Shown: positions 10,305 to 21,100 of the stretch, piece after piece
Layout: each line of letters begins with the position of its first letter
How positions within the stretch are numbered: position 1 is the first letter of the stretch
Translations under genes and position numbers: made by a program
The notes under the pieces: model-generated
Told to the model about the DNA's origin: nothing
What the model saw: the letters and a program-made list of their open reading frames with translations, nothing else
The model's database searches: none
Assembly (NCBI GenBank): GCA_963669155.1
Contig: OZ022584.1
Span: forward strand, 4,285,724-4,349,723
Direction: 5' to 3'
DNA: 64,000 nucleotides
Source: Arbacia lixula
Taxonomy: Eukaryota; Echinodermata; Echinoidea; Arbacioida; Arbaciidae

Positions 10305-13300
10305 TTACAAATCAATAAACGTAATATTTCTGTTGATTCTATAAACACAATAAAACATGTTGTACCACTTGTATATAAATGCAATATATGTGCCATATTC
10401 TACTTGAATCATAATGCTTAAAGAAATGTATAATAGTAATGATAATAAAGCAATTCCATAATACAGAAGAATGAAATCTTTTCGGTTACCCTCCTTCCAG
10501 CTCATTGGCATAGCATTGTAAATATCAAGTATCCTAAGTAGGCCACACCCTTTAATACCTAAGCTTTGAAAATGTGCCACAGGCTTTATATGACCCTTAT
10601 CTACAATGTGATCTACATGGTAGATGCCTAAATTGTATAAATTATCGTCGAAAATCATTTTTCCATTAATGCATACTTTACTATTGTTGAATATTACTGG
10701 ATTCATAACTTCACCTGTAGTATTTCTAAATCTGTTCATGTCTTGCCAGGCTTTCAGAACTTCTAAATAAAATGGTGGGGATGTCAACTTTAATTTCGAA
10801 GACTCGTAATCACATGAGAAAATAAATCTTCCTCCTACAGATTGAAAACAATAATCAAAGTATCTTTTCCATCCAACATTCTTCTCTCCATATAATAAAC
10901 GTTTCACCCACATAATGCGTTGTGCTTTGACAAATAGCTTAAAGTTACTCATTTTAGCCCACCGTACTCATAATTCTGACATATCATTTTTCTTTTTACT
11001 CAATCCTTTCCACACCATAGAAATTCAAATGCAATCTTTTCCACTTCTTCATATACCCACTGAGGAACCACTATAAGTGATGAAACATAGTTTAATTTTG
11101 ACAATGCATATGTCTTCAATAGATGTATTTTACCCATCAATGTCAAATCTCTTTCCTTCCACCACCCTAGAAGTCTTTTTATTTTACATAATATCTCCTT
11201 AAAATTCAGACTTTCCTTAACATTAAGATCTCTAGAAAAATAAACTCCCAAAATTTTCACTTCATTAACTAATTCCCCAAACAAACGCATTTCTGGTCTT
11301 TCATATTCCTTTCCCATCCACAAAAAGTTATTTTTTTCTTTATTTACTCTAAGACCACTGACCTTCCCAAATTCATCCAAAATATATTGCAATCTGTTAA
11401 CAGACTGCGCATCCGTCGCAAACAAAGAAATGTCATCTGCATACAATATTTGCCTGATTTCATATTCCCCCAAATTGATTCCGTGAATAGTGTTGTCTCT
11501 CCTGACTGCCAATGCCAAAATTTCAATGGCCAACAAAAAAAGATAAGGTGAGAGAGGATCCCCCTGCCTCACACCTCGCTCAATATTAAAGTACCCGGTT
11601 GAGCGCCCCCCATTCATAACACAACTACTTATATCCACATATCCACATACAATATCTTGACCCACAAGCAAAAAGAATCACCAAAACCAAACAATTTCAA
11701 GATCTTAAACAAGAAATCATGAGAAACTGAATCAAATGCTTTTTCAAAATCCACCGTAACCAAATATCCATTTGTATGATTCAAAGAATGGAATAACATG
11801 TCATCTATTAATCTTACAGCTTCCTGTCTTTAATGTATCCTACTTGATCGTAATGTACTATTTCACTAAGTACCTCTTTTATTCTCTTTGCTAAAACTTT
11901 AGACAGTATCTTGTAATCGACATTTAGCAGTGTGATAGGTCTATAGTTTTGAATATATTTTGCATCTTTGCCCTTTTTCTCTAATAATGTGATTACACCT
12001 TGCTTTTGCGATGTTGCTAATTTCCCCCTCTCATATGATTCATTTAATGTTTCTACTAAAGTGTCTCCCAGGACTGGCCAAAAAGTTGCATAGAATTCCA
12101 CAGTAAAACCATCATTTCCAGGAGACTTATTGAATTTCATATCTTTTAAAACATTTAAACATTCATTTCTATTTATTTTGCCCTCACAAAGATCCCTGTT
12201 CTCTTCACTTAGTTTTGGAATGTCTACAAGAAAAGACGAACATTTATCATCCACTACTTCATCAATAGCATACAATTTTTCATAGAAAGATCTAATGATC
12301 TTCAATATTTCTTTTGTATCCTCTGTTAATAGTTTCTCTTGATTATAAAGTTCTCTTACCACACTGTTCTTTTTATTAGATTTTAACAATTGTTCAAAAT
12401 ATTGTGTTTTCTGTTCACCTTCCTCAAACCACTCCGTTCTCGATCTAATTCTCAAACCTTGTCTAGAATAGTCATAAAGCTTTTTTAACAATGATTTTTT
12501 TCTCCTCAATTTTTTCCAGTATGGATTTATGGGGTGTCAGCAATATCTCATTTTCTAGGTCACAAATTTCTGTCTCTAAATTATTGATCTCATTTCTTCT
12601 TTTCTTTGCCTTTTCCTTTGAATAATTAATAATATATGTCCTCATTTTCATCTTAAGGAAATCCCACAAAACTAATTTGGCAGATATTTTAGGCATCCAC
12701 TCTTCCTTTAATTCCTTGCTTTTGGCAGTGAACTTACTCACAAATTCCTTATCTGCTCACAAACTGTTATTGAATTTCCAATATGATTTGCCAAAGTGGA
12801 ATGTCTCTGCTAAGTGCTTAATTTGTAACATAATACCAGAATGATCTGGTGTAATTGATGCCAAAAGTTCACACTTATTAATGAATTTTTGTAAACTAGA
12901 AGAACCAAACCAATAATCTAATCGGGTTTGTATAATCGGAGATTTTTGTCTAAATGTAAACTGTTTCTTATTTGGATTGATTTTCCTCCAAACATCCACT
13001 AGATCATATCTATCAAGAAAATCTTCAAATTTTTCATTAAATCTTGTTTTAGCAATATTCTTTGGCCCTGCATAATCTAAACTTCCATTCATGATCAAAT
13101 TAAAATCTCCTCCCAAAAGAAGTGACTGACCTGGGTCATAAAGTGTGGAAACAGAGGTATCAATCTTCTCTAAAAATTCAAGCTGATGTTTTTCTTTATC
13201 CCTTGTAGGAAAATAACAATTTCCTAACAATAACTTAATCCCATGTAATTCCCCTTTAAATATGATAAATCTCCCTTCCTCTTCAGTTACAACATTATCA

Positions 13301-13554
13301 AGATTCAAAGATAAGTCTGAAGAAATCAAAATTAAAACACACTTACTATGGTTTGAACCATGACTAAACAACATCGGACTATGCCATTCTAATTTCCATC
13401 TGTCCTCTACTTCTGGTGTACTGTAGGTTTCTTGTAAAAAAACGATATCACCTTTTTTACTTTTACACCATTCAAAAATGCTTTTTCTTTTCACATTATC
13501 TCTTATCCCTCTAACATTTAACGAAAGCAGATTGAAATTTGACCTTCTATTCAT
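10305..13554 (-). pseudogene. LINE ORF2 (AP endonuclease + reverse transcriptase), broken by frameshifts or stops
   Basis: Read on the minus strand. The N-terminal part (13554 to 12757) is an APE-type endonuclease: NVRGIRD near the start, then FLQET, GGDFN and a PDHSG motif matching the family's SDH site. A spacer (12741-12472) and the reverse transcriptase follow (12509 to 11000): KSPGNDGF, YRPITLLN, QVGY, VDFEKAFDSVSH, the catalytic YADD near 11430 and a thumb region. The C-terminal segment (10952-10305) lacks a further recognised domain. Frame changes near 12490, 11820, 11670 and 10980 break the reading frame, so the copy is inactive, but few lesions suggest it is young. It is not a host gene. 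Confidence 0.85.
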
Positions 13555-13559
13555 TTATC

Positions 13560-14466
13560 TGATACAAGGTTTACAAATGCATACCAGGTTTTTACACAAG
13601 TTCGATTGCGAGCAGAAAGCAGAACCATCCAACCTACATCTAGTCCCCATTGTACAAACATTCCATACACACATCGTACACATCGTACACCAAATCCAAC
13701 CACATACCTCAAACACGCCCTATCCATAACCTATCCCAACACAGCTGAAAAATTAACAATAAAATAAATAATAAATTCTTGAATGTGGAAGTCGGCCAAG
13801 TCAGCCAATTACCCTGACCTGGAATTATTATAGATTTTTTTTTGCTTGGATGATATAATTGTTATTAAAACATCATAAGATTGACCTTGTATAAAAGTAA
13901 ACATGTAAAACCAAAACACATACACATCAAAGATTTAAACGTGACAAAAAAAAAGTGAAATGTGAACCAAACAATTCTAACTTCTCTTAAGTTAAAAACA
14001 AACCAAGTTGTAACATGTTTAAATAAAGCCAGTGAAGCACTAAATGAATTCTCACAAGTATCAAAATGTGTCATTCCTAGCTATTTTTTATGCATATTTT
14101 TTTCCTTCTGAGTTATTATATCAAATTATTAAAAGAAAGCTATACCTCATATTCTCAACTACATCTAAAACAATCTGAAATAGATAACACTTCAGGAGTT
14201 ATGAAGAATGGAACCCAGCTCTGCACTTGAAACTTTCTTACGTCCTTGCCTTTTTTTGTTATTCTTCCCGAGGCTTTTATCCTTCAAATCTTATGTAACA
14301 GTTACAAATAAACTGTATTGGCTGACCTGGAGCTGTCTACAAAAGTGGTACTAATGAATGCTATACAAATTCTACAAGGCGCGCTTCCACCAAATGAAAG
14401 AAAAAAACACACACACACAAAATGTTACACCTCCAGGTGTGTCTTAAAATGCAAGAATTCGTGACC
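13560..14466. other. LINE interior between ORF2 and tandem leader, no frame recognised
   Basis: This part of the LINE should hold ORF1 in a full-length Tx1/L1-type element. Neither strand shows a long frame or a CCHC zinc knuckle. It is either a decayed ORF1 or untranslated leader. Confidence 0.5.
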
Positions 14467-16131
14467 CTGGCGGCAAACAAAAAATTTGCCAACCTTCATA
14501 TCACGTACCACAATAACAAATGTCAGTCTTTATGAAAGCTATTGCATATTCCATTGTCTTATCATAGAAACGCTTCCAACCCCTAGAACACTCACTGTCT
14601 TAAGTACTACCAGGTGTAAGAAGCGTCATTTAAACAAAACTATGAATAAACCAGCTAACACAACAGCTTACACCAATCAAATTATGGATGTCTCTTCCTT
14701 TGCACCTGGGAAAGAAGATACTAGCCTAAACAAAACACACCCCAGACGTCTAGTGCCCAAGTTACATAAATTGGTCATTGAAAACCCCCAAAAAAATTGC
14801 TTATGAAAGTATAAATAATACAATACCCCTATTTCTCCAAAGGTTTAACAATCCAAAGTGATTGAAGACAGGAAGAATCGCCATGTATTCAAAATCTATC
14901 CAAAACACATTGAGATAAGGATGACACAAATCAGCTTCTTATTAGAATAATACATCAGCATCCTACTCGTACAAAACAAAAAGAGGAAAGTATGCATAGA
15001 ATTCAAAGTACACTACTTAGCATATGGAATAGAATGTGCATGGAATTCAAAGGTACACAGCTTAGCCTGTGGTATAGAATAACAATTTGACTGGCGGCAA
15101 ACAACAATTTGCCACCCTTCATATTGCGTACCACAATAACAAATTTCAGTTTCTATGAAAGCTATTGCATATTCCGTTGTCTTCTCATAGAAACCCTTCC
15201 AGCCCCTAGAACACTGGCTCGGGTCTAAAGTACTACCAGGTGTAAGAAGCGTCATTTTGAGCAAAACTATGAATAAACCAGCTTACACAACATAGCCATC
15301 AAATTATGGACATCTCTTCCTTTGCTCCTTGGAAAGAAGCTACTACCCTAAACAGAAACAAAAAACAACAAAAAAAAACACCCCAGGGATCTAGTTCCCA
15401 AGTTACATAAATTAGTCATTGAAAACCCTACAAAATATTTCCATATGAAAGTGTAAATAATACAATGCCCCTTTTTCCCCAAAGGTTCAACAATTCACAG
15501 TGATTGTTTAATCGCCATGTATTCAAATTCCATCCAAAACACATTGAGATAAGGAAGACTACAAATCAGCTTCTTATTAGAATAATACATCAGCATCCTA
15601 CTCAGACAAAACAAAAAAAGGAAAGTATGCATAGAATTCAAAGTACACTACTTAGCATATGGAATAGAATGTGCATAGAATTCAAAGGTACACAGCTTAG
15701 CCTGTGGTATAGAATAACAATTTGACTGGCGGCAAACAGCAATTTGCCACCCTTCATATTACGTACCACAATAACAAATTTCAGTTTCTATGAAGGCTAT
15801 TGCATATTCCGTTGTCTTCTCATAGAAACCCTTCCAACGCCTAGACCACTGGCTCGGGTCTAAAGTACTACCAGGTGTAAGAAGCGTCATTTTGAGCAAA
15901 ACTATGAATAAACCAGCTTACACAACATAGCCATCAAATTATGGACATCTCTTCCTTTGCTCCTTGGAAAGAAGCTACTACCCTAAACAACAACAACAAC
16001 AACAACAAAACACCTCTGGCATCTTAGTTCCCAACTTACATAAATTAGTCATTGAAAACCCTACAAAATATTTGCATATGAAAGAATTCAAAAGTGCACT
16101 ACTTAGCATTTGGTGTAGAATAACAATTTGA
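14467..16131 (-). repeat. Three tandem ~630-bp units in the LINE leader
   Basis: Units begin at ctggcggcaaac: 14467, 15091 and 15726, so periods are 624 and 635 bp. Each closes with aacaatttga. The third is internally shortened and ends near 16131. Units two and three are more alike than unit one. They lie at the 5' end of the minus-strand LINE, where tandem promoter monomers occur in some other L1-type elements; a promoter role here is inference. Confidence 0.75.
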
Positions 16132-16541
16132 TTTTAGAAGCTTCCCATACCATCACCTCTGCCTAATTAAACTTGTAGTCTCCTTTCAAACCTTTCAATG
16201 TGTGTGTGAAGGCTGCCGATGTTTTTGAACATAGTTGAACATAGTAATTCTCCTCCCAGATACAGAACTTTCAATGCAGAATGCCAGGGAATTATATGAA
16301 AATCGTAAAATAAACTGGTGTAAAGAAACCTGCTTTAAGTATGTCCTGTGCAAGCTTCAAGTTCTTGTTAATAAAGAACTAAATACTTGATTTGGAGAAG
16401 ATTCAGGATGCTAAAGCGACTCAAGATACTAAACAGTGAAAGTAAATATAGAATGGACACATGGTATAACATATTTATACATGCTGTAGTTGTTTTGCAG
16501 TAGGCCTACCAGTGTGGAAATTTCAAATAAATTTTACACAA

Positions 16542-16591
<50 letters not shown>

Positions 16592-16762
16592 CATCATTTA
16601 GACAAAGAATTAGACAACCAGAAGATGGAAACGACAAACATATTATAATAGGAATTATTGTGACCGAAGTGGCCAACCATAATTTGGTCTGGCTAGCAAC
16701 TGCGGGTCGAAAGGTGCATGCTTGTGAATTGATATACTGTGTATGTGCTGGGGGTGGAGAAC

Positions 16763-17726
16763 ATGGAATAAGGACTCTAGTGCCCGTGTACATCTAGAAA
16801 GCACTACAACAAATGCCTTTAAAATCCTGAAAGGGGTAAGACAAGGTGACCCCATCTCACCAAAGCTCTTTACTGCAGCTATGGAGGATGTCTTCAGAAA
16901 CCTTGATTGGTTATCATTGGGAATAGTCGTGGATGGCGAACACCTGACACATCTCAGATTTGCAGATGACATTTTACTTCTTAGCCATACACCTCAGGAA
17001 CTGGAAAAAATGGTCCGAGAACTAAGTGAAGAAAGTAGAAAAGCTGGACTGAAAATGAATATCACAAAGACAAAGGTAATGATGAGCAGTAGATTCAAAG
17101 AACACAAAATCACAGTTAGGGGGAGGACCGTAGAAAAGGTAGACAACTACATATACTTGGGCAAAAAGATCTCCATAGAAAACGAAACAGCAGGGGAAGT
17201 GAATAGAAGGATCCAGTTGGCTTGGGCAAAATTTGGCAAGCTCAACTTTATCTTTCGTGATGAGAAGCTCCCTCTTTCTCTCAAGAAACAGATTTTCAAC
17301 CAATGTATCATACCTGTGCTCTCTTATGGAGCAGAAACATGGACCACAACTAAGAGACTGGAGAGAAAACTTAGAGTAACCGAAAGGGCTATGGAAAGAA
17401 TTATGATTGGTGTTACAAAGAGGGACAAAGTTAGAAACCAGGATTTGAGAAAGAAAACTAAAGTACGGGACATAGTACAGGAAATTAAATCAAAGAAATG
17501 GAGGTGGGCTGGTCATCTGGCCAGGAGGAAAGATGACAGATGGACATATAAATTAACCATCTGGACTCCCAGAGCTAACACCAGAAGAAGAGGCAGACAA
17601 AGTAGGAGGTGGATTGACGATATTAGAGAATATGGTAGTGTGACATGGAAACGAACGGCACAAGATAGATCAAGATGGAAAAATGATGAGGAGGCCTTCC
17701 TTCAGCAGTGGAGAGAAATAGGCTAA
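16763..17726 (+). pseudogene. RTE-type reverse transcriptase, C-terminal fragment
   Basis: Open for about 320 codons to TAA-containing DNA at 17725. It contains the RT motif GVRQGDPISPKLF, the catalytic FADDILLL, GLKMNITKTK and YLGKKI, then the C-terminal IKSKKWRWAGHLARR and RRWIDDI motifs of RTE-like elements. The endonuclease and the N-terminal RT are missing through 5' truncation. An apparent ATG at 16743 comes from target-site DNA, not from the element, so this is not an intact gene. Confidence 0.85.
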
Positions 17727-17740
17727 ATAGAATAGAATAG
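16763..17740 (+). mobile_element. 5'-truncated RTE-type LINE with 21-bp target duplication
   Basis: Insertion unique to the upstream copy. A 21-bp direct repeat starting tatgtgctggg flanks it (16742-16762 and 17741-17761); the downstream copy has one at about 39670. The 3' end is a short (AATAG)n tail, typical of RTE-like elements that end in short tandem repeats rather than poly-A. It lies about 250 bp upstream of gene B exon 1a. Confidence 0.85.
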
Positions 17741-17991
17741 TATGTGCTGGGGGTGGAGAACGGCGGGAATTATAACTTGATAAACAGAGTCGATTCCCTA
17801 TCAATTGGCACAGCCATCTCGATACCAGATATTGCATAATACGATGATAACAGCGACTTTTTCGGTAATTTTCCTGTGATTATACTGTGCGTCTGTGAAC
17901 AAAATACTGTACGTCAGATACAGTAGGTGAGCGGAGCTGTCTTGTGTCTTGTAGAAATCGAGCTAGCACTCGGGGCTGCTGTCGGGCGGCA

Positions 17992-18151
17992 ATGGGGGCG
18001 TCGATGAGACAGCGACTCGATGCTTATTGGGGCTGGGTCGTCGTGGTTGCAGTCTTCCTCCTCTTTACAGTGATGTTCGGTATCATGTATTCATACGGGC
18101 TACTTTTTGTAGAGTTCCAGAAGGAGTTTGGAAGCAGTGCTTTGAGTACAG
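17992..18151 (+). CDS. Gene B exon 1a (alternative first coding exon)
   Basis: ATG in context cggcaATGg, 160 nt ending in phase 1 before donor GTGAGA. It encodes a basic start (MGASMRQRLDA), YWGW, TM1 and VEFQKEFGSS. I chose the ATG at 17992 because the upstream reading frame lacks an ATG (the frame extension begins at GTG 17944). It is nearly identical to gene C exon 1 (39921-40080) because both lie in the duplicated block. Confidence 0.82.
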
Positions 18152-21100
18152 GTGAGAGCAATCATATCGGGTTTTCTATCGGGCATGCAAAGCTAGTTAT
18201 AGTCCTGTACAAGTTGAAGCAAGTTGGTGTTCTTCCTGTCACATGCATTCTATGTCGTCTCTATATATAGGAGGCATATCTGATATCGAATTATCTACCT
18301 TTAAAGACAAACACTTGTTTTGTGTTTCATAAGAAAACAACGTTCCAGCGTGACTGATCTAAACACAACAAAAAAAGTAAGTCCCCCCCCCCCCCCCCCA
18401 TCCAAGCAAGCTAATTATAGTCCTGTACAAGTTGAAGCAAGTCGTCACATGCATTCAATGTCGTATATTGAATTATCTACCTTTAAAGAAAAACACTTGT
18501 TTGTGTTTCATAGGAAAACAACGTTCTCCTAAACACAACAAAAAAAGTAAGTCCCCTCCCCCCCCCCCCCCACACCTAAGGAAAATAGCATAACTTTTTA
18601 TCGAAGAGGTTTTGGGCAATATAATTTGGCAGGATTGTTTCTTAACTTATTGACTAACTTCTGTGCGAAAATCACATTAATTCAATGAGTCATGCATGAG
18701 TGGGCACATTTTAAAGGCAGAAATGTCATTTTTCAAAAGTCACAAGGGTAATTGTTAATGCCGTTTTAACAGTACATTTTGGCATTTTTTGTGCGATTTT
18801 TAAAGTGCATTCACTCAACCATGACACGAAAATAAATTCTTATGTTTACATAAGAGGTCATGTTACATTTTTGTCAAAATTTGCAGATTATTATTTTTTT
18901 CATTAAAATAATGCGTTTTTAAAAGTTTTAAACTCAAGAGGGATGCGTATTTGTTAAACGGTGCTCATTCAACTAGAACAATGGGTTAATTGTCGGGATA
19001 GGTGTCAGTGCATCGAGAGATGGATAATAAACATTAAAATTACATAAATTATGCACCAGAAATGGAATTCATCAAAAAATTCCTATGACAGATTCCCAAA
19101 AGTACCCTTGTGGCTTTTGAAAAGTGACACTTTGCTTTTGAAATGTGCCCACTCATGCATGACTAATTTGATTAATGTGTCTTTCACACATAAGTTATTC
19201 AATAAGTTAAGAAACAATCCTGCCAAATTATTGTGCCCAAAACATCACTGATAAAAAGTTGTGCTATTTTGCTTAGGGGGGGGGGGGGGGGGCAGGTCCT
19301 ACTTTTTTCTTGTGTTTATATTCTGTATTCGCAGAATATTTCAGAACCACTTCATGTCCTGAAGTGCGTGTACAGTAGTGGAACATCGTATAATAATACG
19401 ATTCTATGAATTTCAGATTATGTGGTTGCTTCGTTTTTTGATAAATCGAGACTACTGTCGAAAACATGTCAGAGAAATGCCTCCATATCGCACATTGGGC
19501 AATCATATTTCCTTACAAATATCTTGAAAATCGTTTATTGAGTGTTTCACCTTCCATGGAAACAACGTCGATATCACAATGGAATATTTTACGCGTTTGG
19601 TTCGTTGTTCGAGGGAGATCCGCCGCCAAACAAGCATGACATATTTTGGATGTATTTAGAGGAATATATATATATCCGTATGCGCAGAAGATTTCAGAAT
19701 CACTTCATGTACAGAAGTGCATGTGCAGTAGTAGAACATCGTATAATGATACAATTCTGTGAATTTCAGATTATATTGTTGCTTCGTTGTTGTTTTTTTT
19801 TAGAAATCGAGAATACTATCGAAAACATGTCCATATAGCACATTGGGCAATCATATTTCCTTACAAATATCTTGTAAATCGTTTATTGAGTATTTCACCT
19901 TCCATGGAAACAACCTCGATTTCATGTGCGGAGATGTCCGAACAAGTTACGGACCAAATTCTTTCTACACTTTTATCAAAATTTCCCTCCGCTCACCCCC
20001 AATCTAATTTCCAGTGTGTGTAATAAGATCAGCTATAGAGCGTTCCTAGGAGCAGCCATATCGGAGGACAAACAATAAAACTTTGCATCAGACCATGTAA
20101 AAGCCACTGTTTACAAGGTGTCCTCAAGGTCGGCTACGCTGCCTCCGACTCTTTCATCGTTTTTTTAACGCACCCTTTCTCCATTTTGATAAAGTTACAA
20201 TAAGCATGAATGACTACGTTTTTGTCGGTCGAGGAAGACTTGCTTTTTTTCTTTTTTAACACACAATCAAATCTAGAAGGCGAACTGATTTAGATGTTTG
20301 TAATGGAACTGTTGAAATGTTATTTTTTGCAACATAAAGTAAACATCAAAGATCATTCTTGTGTACATACCACCTAATCGCGGCGTCTGCCTGATCATGG
20401 CTGGGTAGATATAAGTCGCTACTCAGCGTTGACCTCTTAGATTAATGACCGCTGTCAAAGGCCAATGTTCAAGTACCTTTAATTCTGGTTTAGGCCAGAA
20501 TAGGGATTTGAAGTGTGAAGTTGCAATTCAATTACTTGACCAATGGACTATAGGAATGGCGAGGGTAGGGCATGTCATTGTAGGTCCCTGTTAAAACGAT
20601 TATTGACACAAATTCACGCACCCCTCGCATTTCCGTTTGTCATCCGTTACACACTTAGTCACACTATTATCATTTTGACTGTTGATATCGGCACCGTCAT
20701 GGTCTCCCTTAGCATTCATGTCGTGCGTCTCCGTCACCGTCAAGGTGTTTTCATGGATGATTCTTGCGATGCAAACACCGTGGCGATGGGATTTTACGCT
20801 CTCTTGACCCAGTAGTTTAGTCTTGCGCACGCACCAAGCAGTGTTTTGTAACGCGAGATTTGATTGGTCAGGAGATCTTTTACTAGTATGTCCCCGTGTA
20901 CGTGTACGTACCACTGGACACATGGATGGATGATCTACGGTACACATATAAGGTAGTTCATGAATCTGTTGTAATGACCATCACTTTTGTGTAGCTAACA
21001 ATGGCCTTTATGTATCTTTCTGATTTGTACTGACATATTACTCACGGTGTCTCCAACACAAAACAAATGAAGGACACCGTGACCGTGACGGTGCCGATAT

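Larger units (their letters stand above)
10233..16548 (-). mobile_element. Tx1/L1-like LINE inserted in a (CA)n microsatellite
   Basis: About 6.3-kb minus-strand non-LTR retrotransposon, absent from the downstream copy, where a (CA)n tract (about 39470-39510) is continuous. Its 3' end is an A-run after an AATAAAG-like signal (plus-strand T-run near 10236-10244), abutting (CA)n at 10200-10232. The 5' side abuts (CA)n at 16548-16588. From its 5' end it holds a leader with tandem ~630-bp units (14467-16131), about 900 bp without a clear frame, then an ORF2-like endonuclease/reverse-transcriptase region (10305-13554). No ORF1 is recognised. The protein signature places it with Tx1/L1-like LINEs. 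Confidence 0.8.
1..19316 (+). repeat. Tandem segmental duplication, upstream copy
   Basis: The sequence from base 1 is collinear with 30242 onward at very high identity through exons, introns and intergenic DNA. It stops at the right end of the TIR element at 18532-19316 (partner 40243-41027). The left edge lies outside the window. Differences are later insertions in this copy (4505-4854, 5300-6024, 6391-6856, about 10233-16548, 16763-17740), a local duplication at 18190-18400, and changes in the other copy. High intron identity means the duplication is recent relative to the A/B versus C split. Confidence 0.92.

Noticed and set aside
14467-16131. Spaced repeats as a possible CRISPR array
   Set aside because: Units are about 630 bp with no short-repeat/unique-spacer pattern, inside a LINE in a eukaryotic genome.
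16743-16762. ATG giving an apparently intact 327-aa reverse transcriptase
   Set aside because: The ATG lies in the target-site duplication, not in the LINE. The element is 5'-truncated.
17944-17991. N-terminal extension of gene B exon 1a
   Set aside because: The extension starts at GTG; the first ATG in frame is 17992, matching gene C at 39921.
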